Assembly (NCBI GenBank): GCA_002746425.1
Contig: NVXB01000079.1
Span: forward strand, 5,663-20,840
Length of the DNA stretch: 15,178 bases
Source of the DNA: Hyphomicrobiales bacterium
GTDB taxonomy: Bacteria > Pseudomonadota > Alphaproteobacteria > Rhizobiales > GCA-2746425
Reading direction: 5' to 3'
Positions 1 to 7,216 of this stretch are shown in pieces. The translations under genes were made by a program, and so were the position numbers. A model generated the notes under the pieces. That model searched no databases. It saw only the letters and a program-made list of their open reading frames with translations, and had not been told where the DNA came from. Numbering within the stretch: the stretch's first letter is position 1; each line of letters opens with the position of its first letter.

Positions 1-375
1 GGTCAGGGCCAGCAAAACCCGCTTTCGGGCGCGGTTGGTGACGCCAAAATCAAAATTCGTTTTGTGCCGCACCCGCACTTTAAAGTGGACGGCAATAATT
101 TGCGCTATGACGCGCCTCTGCATTTGCATGAGGCTTATCTGGGCTGTAAAATTCAGGTGCCAACGCTGACAGGCCGGATTAATTTGACGGTTCCGCCGAA
201 AAGCAATTCGGGCAAAACCTTGCGCGTTCCCGGCAAAGGGCTTCCGGGTAAGAAAAAAACCGGAGATTTACTGGTGACGCTGCAAATCCATTTCCCGGAT
301 CAACCGGATGCGGAATTTGAAACGTTGATGGCCAAATGGGCAGCAGAAGGCAAACCGCCGCTGAAGGATAAATGA
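1..375 (+). CDS. DnaJ/CbpA-type co-chaperone, C-terminal part (5' end outside window)
   Basis: This is the last 124 residues of a DnaJ-family protein; the reading frame is open from the first base, so the gene starts upstream of the window. The visible part is the second half of the DnaJ C-terminal substrate-binding region: a beta-rich segment with HEAYLGCKIQVPTL, then TVPPKSNSGKTLRVPGKGLP and GDLLVTLQIHFP, which is the typical end of the second C-terminal domain. No zinc-finger CxxCxGxG repeats are seen, which would favour a CbpA-like (type II) protein, but the zinc finger and J domain would lie mostly upstream and cannot be judged. The expected role is to deliver unfolded clients to DnaK in the cytoplasm. 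The GTG at 64 is an internal valine, not a start. The stop overlaps the next start as ATGA (372-375), suggesting translational coupling to the Sua5 gene. Confidence 0.88.
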   Translation, partial: GQGQQNPLSGAVGDAKIKIRFVPHPHFKVDGNNLRYDAPLHLHEAYLGCKIQVPTLTGRINLTVPPKSNSGKTLRVPGKGLPGKKKTGDLLVTLQIHFPDQPDAEFETLMAKWAAEGKPPLKDK

Positions 376-1391
376 GCCAGAAGCCTTTAGGTTCATCTGG
401 TATACGAGATGGCGATAAAGAGGCCCAAAAGCGCGCGCAGGACTTGTTACGCAAGGGGTCTCTCGTCGGCATTCCCACCGAAACGGTTTATGGACTGGCC
501 GCTGATGCGTGTAATGGCCAAGCTGTTGCGCGGATTTTTGAGGTCAAAGGCCGCCCACAGTTTAATCCACTCATCTGCCATGTAGATGGTTTGGAACTTG
601 CTCAAAAGCTGGGCGTATTTGATGAACGCGCTATGGCATTGGCCAAGAAATTCTGGCCGGGTAGTCTCTCAATAGTTGTGCCCAAAACCGCTGACTGTCC
701 TGTCAGTGATTTGGTTTCAGCGGGGCTCGATACCATTGCTATTCGTTGCCCCAACAGTGCTTTTACCCGAGATTTAATCGCCTCCATGGGCATGCCTTTG
801 GCGGCTCCCAGCGCGAATCCATCTGGAAAACTCAGCCCCACGGTGGCCAGCGCCGTGCGTGATGCCTTTTCAACAGATCAGGTGCCGCTGGTTGTGGATA
901 TGGGGCCGTGCAAAATGGGCCTGGAATCAACCATTGTCTATTGTGTCGAGGGTCAGCCTGTCACCATCTTGCGCCATGGCGCTGTGCTTATGGAAGACCT
1001 TGAAGCTGTGCTGGGCGAAAACACAGTGCGTAAACATCAACCTGATATAAACGACGAAAACGCACCACGCGCACCCGGGATGCTGGCTTCCCACTACGCC
1101 CCTGATTCCAAACTGGTTTTGTGGGATGAAGATCAACCACAGGCCCAAGAAACTGACACTGTTCTAACCTTCGCTGCGCAGCCAGTCACCGGCATGGAAC
1201 GCGCACTAAATACGCTTGATCTCAGCCTAACTGGCGATATGGCAGAGGCAGCAGCAAACCTGTTTTCCATGCTTCGGCAATTGGATGAGCTACAGCCCAA
1301 ACGCATCATTGTCGTGCCGCCGCCAGCCCATGGGCTTGGCGTTGCCATTGTTGATCGCTTGCGAAGGGCCGCTGCGCCGCGTAACACTTGA
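372..1391 (+). CDS. L-threonylcarbamoyladenylate synthase, Sua5 type (tRNA t6A synthesis)
   Basis: This 339-residue protein is a full-length Sua5/TsaC-family enzyme. It makes threonylcarbamoyl-AMP from threonine, bicarbonate and ATP, the first step in t6A37 formation on ANN-decoding tRNAs. The YrdC domain fills about residues 17-215, with IPTETVYGLAADA (34-46), KGRPQFNPLI (59-68), AAPSANPSGK (144-153) and LESTIV (184-189), which form the nucleotide- and substrate-binding cleft. A linker with APGMLASHYAP (234-244) matches the conserved Sua5 SPG..HYAP loop that closes over the active site, and a smaller Sua5 domain follows to the end. Length and architecture fit Sua5 rather than the short TsaC. 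Its ATG lies inside the end of the DnaJ gene (ATGA overlap) and it has no strong Shine-Dalgarno of its own, so coupled translation is likely. Family assignment is certain; a symbol (tsaC or sua5) is a naming choice. Confidence 0.95.
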   Translation: MSQKPLGSSGIRDGDKEAQKRAQDLLRKGSLVGIPTETVYGLAADACNGQAVARIFEVKGRPQFNPLICHVDGLELAQKLGVFDERAMALAKKFWPGSLSIVVPKTADCPVSDLVSAGLDTIAIRCPNSAFTRDLIASMGMPLAAPSANPSGKLSPTVASAVRDAFSTDQVPLVVDMGPCKMGLESTIVYCVEGQPVTILRHGAVLMEDLEAVLGENTVRKHQPDINDENAPRAPGMLASHYAPDSKLVLWDEDQPQAQETDTVLTFAAQPVTGMERALNTLDLSLTGDMAEAAANLFSMLRQLDELQPKRIIVVPPPAHGLGVAIVDRLRRAAAPRNT

Positions 1392-1427
1392 ATTCACAAT
1401 TTTGTATCTGACTTGCGTGGTATCCCA

Positions 1428-2363
1428 TTGCCGACCCAGCTTTATCAGCACGAGGCCTTTCTCAATCACAAGACGCCTATTGGCCATCCTGAGCGCCCGG
1501 ACCGTATCCGCGCTTTGATGGATGTGCTGGCTGATCCGCATTTTGATGCCCTTGCCAAAATGGAAGCGCCGATGGGCGATGTCGACAAGGTGTTGTACGC
1601 GCATCCGCTGAGCCATTTAAACATGATCCGTTCGGCCATCCCTGATGAAGGCATTCGGCGTTTGGATAATGACACGGTGATGTCGCCCGGCTCTTGGGAA
1701 GCCAGTTTGCGCGGTATTGGCGCGGCAACAGCGGCGATTGATGCGGTAATGAGCGGCGAAGCCGATAACGCCTTTTGCGCCATTCGCCCGCCCGGCCACC
1801 ATGCCGAGAAAACCACGGCGATGGGCTTTTGCCTGTTCAACACCATTGCGATTGCAGCGCGTCATGCCCAGAAAATTCATGGCGTTGAGCGTGTTGTAAT
1901 AGTCGATTTCGATGTGCATCACGGCAATGGCAGTCAGGATATCTTTTGGGATGATCCATCCGTCATGTACTGCTCCACCCATCAAATGCCGCTGTTTCCC
2001 GGCTCCGGCGCTTTGATTGAAGAGGGCGAGCATGGCAACATCATCAACGCGCCTTTGGCCATGGGTGATGATATCCAGCATTTTCAGGAAGCCTTTGAGA
2101 GCCGTATCTTTCCCGCGATCGATAATTTCGCGCCTGATTTGATTTTAATCTCTGCTGGATTTGACGCCCACCAGCGCGACCCGTTGGCGCAGATCAATCT
2201 GCAAGCCGAGGATTTCGCTTGGGTTACGTCCAAACTGCTGGAAAAGGCGGATAAACACTGCGGCGCGCGCATGGTATCTTTGCTCGAAGGTGGCTATGAT
2301 CTGCTTGGTCTTGCCGAATCGGCAGCCGCGCATATCAATACGATGATGGACGCTAGTTCCTAG
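1428..2363 (+). CDS. Histone deacetylase family protein (class II-like amidohydrolase / acetylpolyamine deacetylase)
   Basis: This protein of about 311 residues belongs to the zinc-dependent HDAC/AcuC/acetylpolyamine amidohydrolase superfamily. With the start at 1428, the family landmarks are HPERPDRIRAL (20-30), RPPGHHAE with the active-site histidine pair H124/H125, VDFDVHHGNG with zinc ligands D162 and H164, SAGFDAHQRDP with zinc ligand D246, and LEGGYDL with catalytic Y290. All catalytic residues are intact. The substrate in bacteria (acetyl-lysine proteins or acetylated small amines) cannot be read from sequence. There is no ATG near the expected N-terminus. TTG at 1428 gives MPTQLYQHEAFLNH, which fits the family start, and has a weak GTGG (1417-1420) upstream. 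An in-frame TTG at 1413 would add five residues and has no visible ribosome site. The gene lies 36 nt after Sua5 and 18 nt before xseB, so it is probably in the same transcript. Confidence 0.93.
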   Translation: MPTQLYQHEAFLNHKTPIGHPERPDRIRALMDVLADPHFDALAKMEAPMGDVDKVLYAHPLSHLNMIRSAIPDEGIRRLDNDTVMSPGSWEASLRGIGAATAAIDAVMSGEADNAFCAIRPPGHHAEKTTAMGFCLFNTIAIAARHAQKIHGVERVVIVDFDVHHGNGSQDIFWDDPSVMYCSTHQMPLFPGSGALIEEGEHGNIINAPLAMGDDIQHFQEAFESRIFPAIDNFAPDLILISAGFDAHQRDPLAQINLQAEDFAWVTSKLLEKADKHCGARMVSLLEGGYDLLGLAESAAAHINTMMDASS

Positions 2364-2381
2364 CCTTTATGAGGAAGCCTA

Positions 2382-2624
2382 ATGAGTAACGAAAATCCAG
2401 ATATCAGCGCCTTGAGCTTTGAAGCAGCGCTGGCTGAGTTGGAAACCATTGTGGCTCGGCTGGAGCGCGGCGATGTGCCGCTTGAGGAATCCATTGCCAT
2501 TTACGAGCGCGGCGAAGTGCTTAAAGGGCGCTGCGATGTGTTGCTGAAATCTGCCGAGGAAAAGGTCGAGAAAATTCGCAGCAATGCAGATGGCGAAGCG
2601 ACATCCACGGAGCCAATGGAATAA
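2382..2624 (+). CDS. xseB: Exodeoxyribonuclease VII small subunit
   Basis: This 80-residue protein is XseB, the small subunit that binds the XseA catalytic subunit to form exonuclease VII, which degrades single-stranded DNA from both ends into oligonucleotides. The family core is plain: SFEAALAELETIVARLERGD (residues 12-31), then PLEESIAIYERGEVL and a helix with CDVLLKSAEEKVEKI. It is all-alpha, acidic and of normal length. The start is set by GAGGAAG at 2371-2377, five bases before the ATG. The gene follows the HDAC-like gene by 18 nt. In many proteobacteria xseB is followed by ispA and dxs; here a pirin gene sits between xseB and dxs and no ispA is present. xseA is not in this window. Confidence 0.96.
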   Translation: MSNENPDISALSFEAALAELETIVARLERGDVPLEESIAIYERGEVLKGRCDVLLKSAEEKVEKIRSNADGEATSTEPME

Positions 2625-2701
2625 GCGGGTACGGCAACCGCCTCATTTCGTTTGACGATGTTTCTCCAAGAATAAGCTTTAGATGCATGCCAATTGAGTT
2701 A

Positions 2702-2718
2702 TCCTTTTAAAAAAGGAG
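2702..2718 (+). promoter_or_regulatory. Leader hairpin covering the pirin ribosome-binding site
   Basis: TCCTTTT (2702-2708) is the exact inverse complement of AAAAGGA (2711-2717). A stem of six pairs with a four-base loop, TCCTTT against AAAGGA, is sterically possible. The right arm contains most of the Shine-Dalgarno AGGAG (2714-2718) that serves the ATG at 2725. In the folded RNA the ribosome site would be paired, so this may limit translation or act as a temperature-sensitive switch. The pairing is seen in the sequence; the function is inference, and the AT-rich stem is weak. Confidence 0.4.
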
Positions 2719-2724
2719 ACCGAT

Positions 2725-3645
2725 ATGACCTGGCATCCATCACAAGATCCGGCACCGGGCGATACATTTGCCTGCGATGCGATTGACACCATCATTGTTC
2801 CGCGCGCCCGCGATCTTGGCGGCTTTGAAGTGCGCCGCGCTTTGCCCAGCGCCAAGCGGCAAATGATTGGCCCTTTCATATTCTTTGATCATATCGGCCC
2901 GGCCGAATTTTTGACCGATGAGGGCATAGATGTGCGCCCTCATCCGCATATTGGCCTGTCGACCGTGACATATCTCTTCAGCGGCCAAATACAGCACCGC
3001 GATAGTCTTGGTACTGAACTGCCCATCATGCCGGGCGAAGTGAACTGGATGACGGCTGGCAAAGGCATTGTGCATTCAGAACGCACGCCGGATGCGCCCC
3101 GCAAAGCTGGGCATGAATTGTTTGGCATCCAGACATGGGTTGCGCTGCCCAGCAAATTTGAAGAAATCGCGCCCGCCTTTGAACATCGCAAAAAAGAGGA
3201 ACTGCCTGAAATAAGCGATCACGGCAGCAATGTCCGGCTTATTCTGGGCGATATGTATGGCGAGCGCTCACCGGTCAACACACACTCTGACATGTTCTAT
3301 GCATCCGTGGATTTGCTGCCGGGAAGTCAAATTCCGTTCGATGCGGATTATGAAGAGCGCGGCATCTATATCGTATCGGGTGAAATTGATATTTCCGGCG
3401 ATAAATTCTCCGGCGGTCGGCTGCTAGTTTTCAAACCCGGCGACCGCATTACCATCACCGCCACGCAGCCCTCGCGCCTGATGTTGCTTGGCGGCGAGCC
3501 GATGGATGGCCCGCGCTATATCTGGTGGAATTTTGTCTCCTCCAGCCGCGAAAAAATCAATCAAGCCAAGGAAGATTGGCGAAAAGCCCGCTTTGATATC
3601 GTTCCCGGCGATGAAGATGACTTTATCCCCTTGCCTGAAACATAA
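2725..3645 (+). CDS. Pirin family protein (bicupin)
   Basis: This 306-residue protein is a full-length pirin, a two-cupin iron-binding protein. The N-terminal cupin carries the metal site: RPHPHIGLSTVTYLF gives H73 and H75, and GIVHSERTP gives H117 and E119, matching the His-His-His-Glu set known from human pirin. A second cupin-like half occupies roughly residues 165-275 (GDRITITATQPSRLMLLGGE). Bacterial pirins have been linked to quercetinase activity or to binding metabolic enzymes, so the precise reaction is open. The start is fixed by the strong AAGGAG before ATG 2725. The 100-nt gap from xseB and the leader hairpin suggest some independent control. Its place between xseB and dxs is noted separately. 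Confidence 0.94.
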   Translation: MTWHPSQDPAPGDTFACDAIDTIIVPRARDLGGFEVRRALPSAKRQMIGPFIFFDHIGPAEFLTDEGIDVRPHPHIGLSTVTYLFSGQIQHRDSLGTELPIMPGEVNWMTAGKGIVHSERTPDAPRKAGHELFGIQTWVALPSKFEEIAPAFEHRKKEELPEISDHGSNVRLILGDMYGERSPVNTHSDMFYASVDLLPGSQIPFDADYEERGIYIVSGEIDISGDKFSGGRLLVFKPGDRITITATQPSRLMLLGGEPMDGPRYIWWNFVSSSREKINQAKEDWRKARFDIVPGDEDDFIPLPET

Positions 3646-3659
3646 TTGGTCCGCATATA

Positions 3660-3686
3660 TGACAGGCCGTTGACACGACGATGTCA
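3660..3686. promoter_or_regulatory. Three TGACA/TGTCA half-sites at 11-bp spacing before dxs
   Basis: TGACA occurs at 3660-3664 and 3671-3675, and its inverse TGTCA at 3682-3686. The second and third form the inverted repeat TGACA-N6-TGTCA, and all three start exactly 11 bp apart, about one helical turn. This is the geometry of an operator read by a dimeric regulator or by several monomers. The second copy is also part of TTGACA (3670-3675), a perfect sigma-70 -35 hexamer, although no good -10 box lies 16-18 bp further on. The arrangement is seen directly; the regulatory role is inference. Confidence 0.35.
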
Positions 3687-3709
3687 GCACAGCGCGCCGC
3701 TCTTTAAAT

Positions 3710-3715
3710 AAGGAG
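3710..3715 (+). promoter_or_regulatory. Extra Shine-Dalgarno-like AAGGAG upstream of the dxs ribosome site
   Basis: AAGGAG at 3710-3715 is a near-perfect ribosome site but lies 29 nt before the dxs GTG, too far to serve it. The dxs site proper is GAGG at 3734-3737. A nine-codon frame can be read from TTG 3719 (peptide MAPIFEVFS) to a TGA at 3746-3748 that overlaps the dxs start as GTGA. Its spacing of three bases from AAGGAG is shorter than usual, so a leader peptide is possible but not well supported. Confidence 0.25.
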
Positions 3716-3744
3716 CATTTGGCGCCTATTTTTGAGGTATTTTC

Positions 3745-5664
3745 GTGAATCCAAGGCCAGACACGCCTCTTTTGGATCAGATCAACATTCCAGCTGATCT
3801 GAAAAAGCTTGAAGAATCACAACTCACAGAATTGGCGACAGAGCTTCGTGCCGAGCTGATTGACGCTGTATCCATCACCGGCGGCCATCTTGGCGCGGGT
3901 CTTGGTGTTGTCGAGCTGACAATCGCGCTGCATTACGTGTTCAACACGCCTGATGATCGGTTGATTTGGGATGTTGGCCACCAATGCTACCCCCACAAAA
4001 TTTTGACCGGACGCCGCGACCGTATTCGTACGTTGCGCCAGGCCGAGGGCCTATCCGGCTTCACTCAGCGCGCCGAGAGCGAGTATGATCCGTTTGGCGC
4101 GGCCCACTCATCCACCTCCATTTCTGCCGGTCTTGGCATGGCCGCTGCGCGCGATCTGGAAAATGGCGACCGCAAAATCATTTCCGTTATTGGCGATGGC
4201 GCGATGTCTGCGGGCATGGCCTATGAAGCCATGAACAATGCCGGTGCGGTGGATTCCCTGCAACTCGTCATACTCAACGATAATGACATGTCGATTGCAC
4301 CGCCCGTTGGCGCGATGAGCGCCTATCTGGCGCGGTTGGTATCTGGGCGCACCTATATCAGCCTGCGCGAGGCCGGTAAGGCGCTGACCAAGCATCTGCC
4401 CAAAATTATCCAGCGCAACGCCCGCAAAACAGAAGAATACACCCGTAATTTCTTCACCGGCGGCACGCTGTTTGAAGAGCTTGGCTTTTACTATGTTGGC
4501 CCGGTCGATGGCCACAATCTGCAACATTTGCTGCCAGTTTTGAAAAACATTCGCGATACCGACAAGGGCCCCATTCTGCTTCATGTCGTGACGCAAAAGG
4601 GCAAGGGCTATGGCCCGGCAGAAAATTCTGCCGACAAGTATCACGGCGTTTCCAAATTCAACGTAGTCACCGGCGAGCAGTCAAAACCCATCCCCAACGC
4701 ACCGTCCTACACAAAAGTGTTTGGCACTTCGCTGGTCGATGAAGCGCAGCGCGACGACAAGATTGTCGGCATCACCGCCGCGATGCCCGATGGCACCGGC
4801 ATCGATCTGTTTCAACAAGCTTTTCCAGAGCGTACCTTTGATGTGGGCATTGCCGAGCAACACGCCGTAACCTTTGCCGCCGGGCTGGCCTCTGAAGGTT
4901 TCAAACCGTTTGTGGCGATCTATTCGACCTTTTTGCAGCGCGCCTATGATCAGGTCGTGCATGATGTCTCGATCCAGCAATTGCCGGTACGTTTTCCGAT
5001 TGATCGCGCGGGCCTTGTCGGCGCTGATGGTCCAACGCATGCCGGTTCGTTTGATATTGCATATCTCTCCTGCCTGCCCAATTTCGTGGTTATGGCAGCC
5101 GGTGATGAGGCTGAGCTGAAACATATGGTGGCGACTGCCGCTGCCTATGATGAAGGCCCGATATCTTTCCGCTATCCGCGCGGCGAAGGCTTGGGCGTTG
5201 AATTGCCAGATCGGGGCGAAATCATCCAAATCGGCAAAGGCCGTATTTTGCGTGAGGGCACCAAGGTCGCCATCCTGTCGTTTGGTGGGCGCTTGGGCGA
5301 AAGCACCCTCGCCTATGAGCAGCTTACCGCCATGGGCATTTCCACCACGCTGGCCGATGCACGCTTTGCAAAGCCGCTGGATACCGACATGATCGCGCGA
5401 TTGGCCCGTGAGCATGAAGTGCTCATTACCGTGGAAGAAGGCTCTGTGGGCGGCTTTGGCAGCCATGTAGGCCATTTCCTGGCGATGAATGGCTATCTTG
5501 ATGGCGCTGTTAAGTTTCGCCCGCTTTGTCTGGCCGATGAATATACCGCGCATAACAAGCCTGATGTGATGTATGCGCGTGCCGGGCTGGATGCCAATTC
5601 CATTGTGCAGCAGGCCACAAAAGCGCTTGGATTAGACAAAAGCGAAATCGAGCGTCGCGCCTGA
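3745..5664 (+). CDS. dxs: 1-deoxy-D-xylulose-5-phosphate synthase
   Basis: This 639-residue protein is DXS, the thiamine-diphosphate enzyme that condenses pyruvate with glyceraldehyde 3-phosphate and commits carbon to the MEP isoprenoid pathway; its product also feeds thiamine and pyridoxal synthesis. Residues expected at the active site are present: H48 (SITGGHLG), H79 (DVGHQCYPHKILTG), the ThDP/Mg motif from GDGAMSAGMAYEA (150-162) to LNDNDMSI (177-184), the activating glutamate E371 in GIAEQHAVTFAAGLA, and H432 in DGPTHAGSFD. A transketolase C-terminal domain follows (EEGSVGGFGSHV). Length is normal for the family. The start is GTG with GAGG seven bases upstream (3734-3737); the frame upstream is closed by TGA at 3733-3735, so no earlier start is possible. 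A 99-nt leader with repeated TGACA half-sites precedes it. Confidence 0.98.
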   Translation: MNPRPDTPLLDQINIPADLKKLEESQLTELATELRAELIDAVSITGGHLGAGLGVVELTIALHYVFNTPDDRLIWDVGHQCYPHKILTGRRDRIRTLRQAEGLSGFTQRAESEYDPFGAAHSSTSISAGLGMAAARDLENGDRKIISVIGDGAMSAGMAYEAMNNAGAVDSLQLVILNDNDMSIAPPVGAMSAYLARLVSGRTYISLREAGKALTKHLPKIIQRNARKTEEYTRNFFTGGTLFEELGFYYVGPVDGHNLQHLLPVLKNIRDTDKGPILLHVVTQKGKGYGPAENSADKYHGVSKFNVVTGEQSKPIPNAPSYTKVFGTSLVDEAQRDDKIVGITAAMPDGTGIDLFQQAFPERTFDVGIAEQHAVTFAAGLASEGFKPFVAIYSTFLQRAYDQVVHDVSIQQLPVRFPIDRAGLVGADGPTHAGSFDIAYLSCLPNFVVMAAGDEAELKHMVATAAAYDEGPISFRYPRGEGLGVELPDRGEIIQIGKGRILREGTKVAILSFGGRLGESTLAYEQLTAMGISTTLADARFAKPLDTDMIARLAREHEVLITVEEGSVGGFGSHVGHFLAMNGYLDGAVKFRPLCLADEYTAHNKPDVMYARAGLDANSIVQQATKALGLDKSEIERRA

Positions 5665-5749
5665 TAAAGCACGACGCGCGAATCATCGTTAAAAGCTAGG
5701 CTTTGTTGGCCGCATTTCAGGCCATTCTTCTGCATATGGATGTCTGGCC

Positions 5750-7156
5750 ATGTTGAAGACTCTTGGTTCCATCAGTTCATTGTTGTTGGCCGTTAGCATG
5801 TTGATGTTCGGCCATGGCGTGCAAAGCGCGCTTGTGCCACTGCGTGCCGAGCTGGAAGGCTTTGGCACCATCGCCATTGGTGCCAGCATTTCCGGATATT
5901 TTGCCGGATTTGTGATCGGCTGTATCGCTGGGCCTTATCTCATCTACCGCGCAGGCCATATCCGCGCCTATGCCGCCATGGTGTCGCTGGCCTCTGCCGT
6001 GGCGTTGATGCATCCGCTATTTGTCGATGAAATTGCCTGGATCATGTTTCGCTTTGCCACGGGCTTTTGCGTCGCCTGTTTCTACATCGTCATTGAAAGC
6101 TGGCTCAATGAGCGCGCCACCAATGAGGTGCGCGGCCTGATTATGTCATCCTACGTTATCATCGCGCTCAGCGGCATTATGATTGGCCAGTTTGCTGTCG
6201 CCTTTGGCTCTGTAGAGGGCTACACGCTGTTTATTCTGGCATCGATTGTGGTGTCGGTGGCGGTGATACCCGTGGCGTTGACGACATCTGCCCAACCTGC
6301 CCCCATCACGCTGTTCCGCTTCAGGCCGGCAAAGCTCTACGCCACATCTCCCACCGCCTTTGTGGCTTCCTTGCTGATTGGCGTGTCTTCCGGCTCGACA
6401 TGGATGCTGGCACCCGTGTTTGCCACCGCCAAGGGGTTTGATACCACCATTGCTGCCTCTTTCGCGGCCACGATGATTGCGGGCGGCGCGGTGTCGCAAT
6501 GGCCCATCGGGCGGCTGTCTGACAGGTTTGATCGTCGCCGCGTGCTTGCCGCGCTGGCTTTGGGCTCTGTCATTGCCTGTTTTGCAACAGGCCTGATGCA
6601 GGGGGACAGCCTTTGGGGCTTTTTGGTTCTGATGTTTCTTGTGGGTGTTTTTACCCACACGACCTACGCGATTGCTGTGGCCCACGCCTTCGATATCACC
6701 GAACCGGATGCCTATGTTGAAACCTCGTCCGGCCTGCTGTTGTTCTACGGTATTGGCTCTACCATTGGCCCGTTAATCATTTCCATTATAATGGAAATCA
6801 GCGGTGTGTCCTCGCTGTTCCTGTCCGTTGCGGTGGTTCAGATTGGTATGCTTTTGTTTCTTTTATGGCGCATTCGCTCACGTGCTGCGGTTGCCGAGCC
6901 TGATCGCGAAGACTTTGATCTGGCCTCCACCGCCCCTGTTGTGGCGATGGCCAATGAAGAAGCTGCCGATCTCACCACTGCCGTGCTGACCCCGGAAGTG
7001 GTTGTCGATGCCATTGAGTTGGAAGAAACCCACACCGCGGTGCAGCTTTCGGACATTGGTTATCTGTATGAAGGCGACGTCGAACCCGACCCCACTGTTG
7101 AGTTCCTGCCTGATCCAGAGGGTGGTCCAGATGAGGAACCTGAAGATGAGCCTTGA
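5750..7156 (+). CDS. MFS transporter (YcaD-like) with acidic cytoplasmic tail
   Basis: This 468-residue protein has about twelve hydrophobic segments over residues 8-374, the layout of a major facilitator superfamily carrier in the inner membrane. FYIVIESWLNERA (111-123) resembles the ESWLN signature of the YcaD-type subgroup, and GRLSDRFDRRRVL (254-266) is the conserved basic loop between helices. The substrate cannot be inferred. Residues 378-468 form a hydrophilic tail rich in Asp and Glu (about 27 acidic residues, almost no Lys or Arg) and proline, ending PDEEPEDEP; this is longer than most members need. No clear Shine-Dalgarno precedes ATG 5750; only a TGGA lies nearby, and no alternative start fits the frame. 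It sits 85 nt after dxs and 60 nt before tlyA, interrupting an association of dxs and tlyA that is common in related bacteria. A 20-bp palindrome lies inside the gene at 6779. Confidence 0.88.
   Translation: MLKTLGSISSLLLAVSMLMFGHGVQSALVPLRAELEGFGTIAIGASISGYFAGFVIGCIAGPYLIYRAGHIRAYAAMVSLASAVALMHPLFVDEIAWIMFRFATGFCVACFYIVIESWLNERATNEVRGLIMSSYVIIALSGIMIGQFAVAFGSVEGYTLFILASIVVSVAVIPVALTTSAQPAPITLFRFRPAKLYATSPTAFVASLLIGVSSGSTWMLAPVFATAKGFDTTIAASFAATMIAGGAVSQWPIGRLSDRFDRRRVLAALALGSVIACFATGLMQGDSLWGFLVLMFLVGVFTHTTYAIAVAHAFDITEPDAYVETSSGLLLFYGIGSTIGPLIISIIMEISGVSSLFLSVAVVQIGMLLFLLWRIRSRAAVAEPDREDFDLASTAPVVAMANEEAADLTTAVLTPEVVVDAIELEETHTAVQLSDIGYLYEGDVEPDPTVEFLPDPEGGPDEEPEDEP
6779..6798. repeat. Perfect 20-bp palindrome with TATAAT inside the MFS gene
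   Basis: ATTTCCATTATAATGGAAAT reads identically on both strands. It encodes part of helix residues IISIIMEI in the transporter. Its centre holds TATAAT on the plus strand (6787-6792) and, by symmetry, TATAAT on the minus strand. TTGGCC at 6765-6770 lies 16 bp before the plus-strand box, giving a plausible but imperfect sigma-70 promoter. It could be a dimer-binding site, an intragenic promoter or chance. The AT-rich block stands out in otherwise GC-richer coding sequence. Confidence 0.5.
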
Positions 7157-7182
7157 TCCCTGCCCCCTTATTTGTGCATAAG

Positions 7183-7208
7183 CCATCTTTGACGGGTAGA
7201 TGGTGGAG
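7183..7208 (+). promoter_or_regulatory. Leader hairpin and ribosome-binding site of tlyA
   Basis: CCATCT (7183-7188) and AGATGG (7198-7203) form a perfect six-pair stem with a nine-base loop, extendable by a G-U pair. The Shine-Dalgarno GGAG (7205-7208) lies directly beyond the 3' arm and eight bases before TTG 7217, which decides that start. A second, weaker inverted repeat, CTTAT-N6-ATAAG, is at 7167-7182. The hairpin may tune translation of the gene; this is inference. Confidence 0.4.
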
Positions 7209-7216
7209 ACATCCCT

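Noticed and set aside
2625..2652. Possible rho-independent terminator after xseB (GCGG ... CCGC followed by T-containing sequence)
   Set aside because: The stem has only four clean pairs with a bulge, and no continuous T-run follows.
4681..5553. 290-codon open frame on the minus strand opposite dxs
   Set aside because: It lies wholly antisense to a certain dxs, has no recognisable domain, and arises from codon bias in the sense gene.
5692..5724. Small hairpins after dxs (AAAGC-TAG-GCTTT and TGGCC-N8-GGCCA)
   Set aside because: Five-pair stems without a T-tract; too weak to call terminators.
6146..6685. 179-codon minus-strand frame with many His/Gly/Arg residues opposite the MFS gene
   Set aside because: Its composition reflects the reverse complement of hydrophobic helices; no family resemblance.
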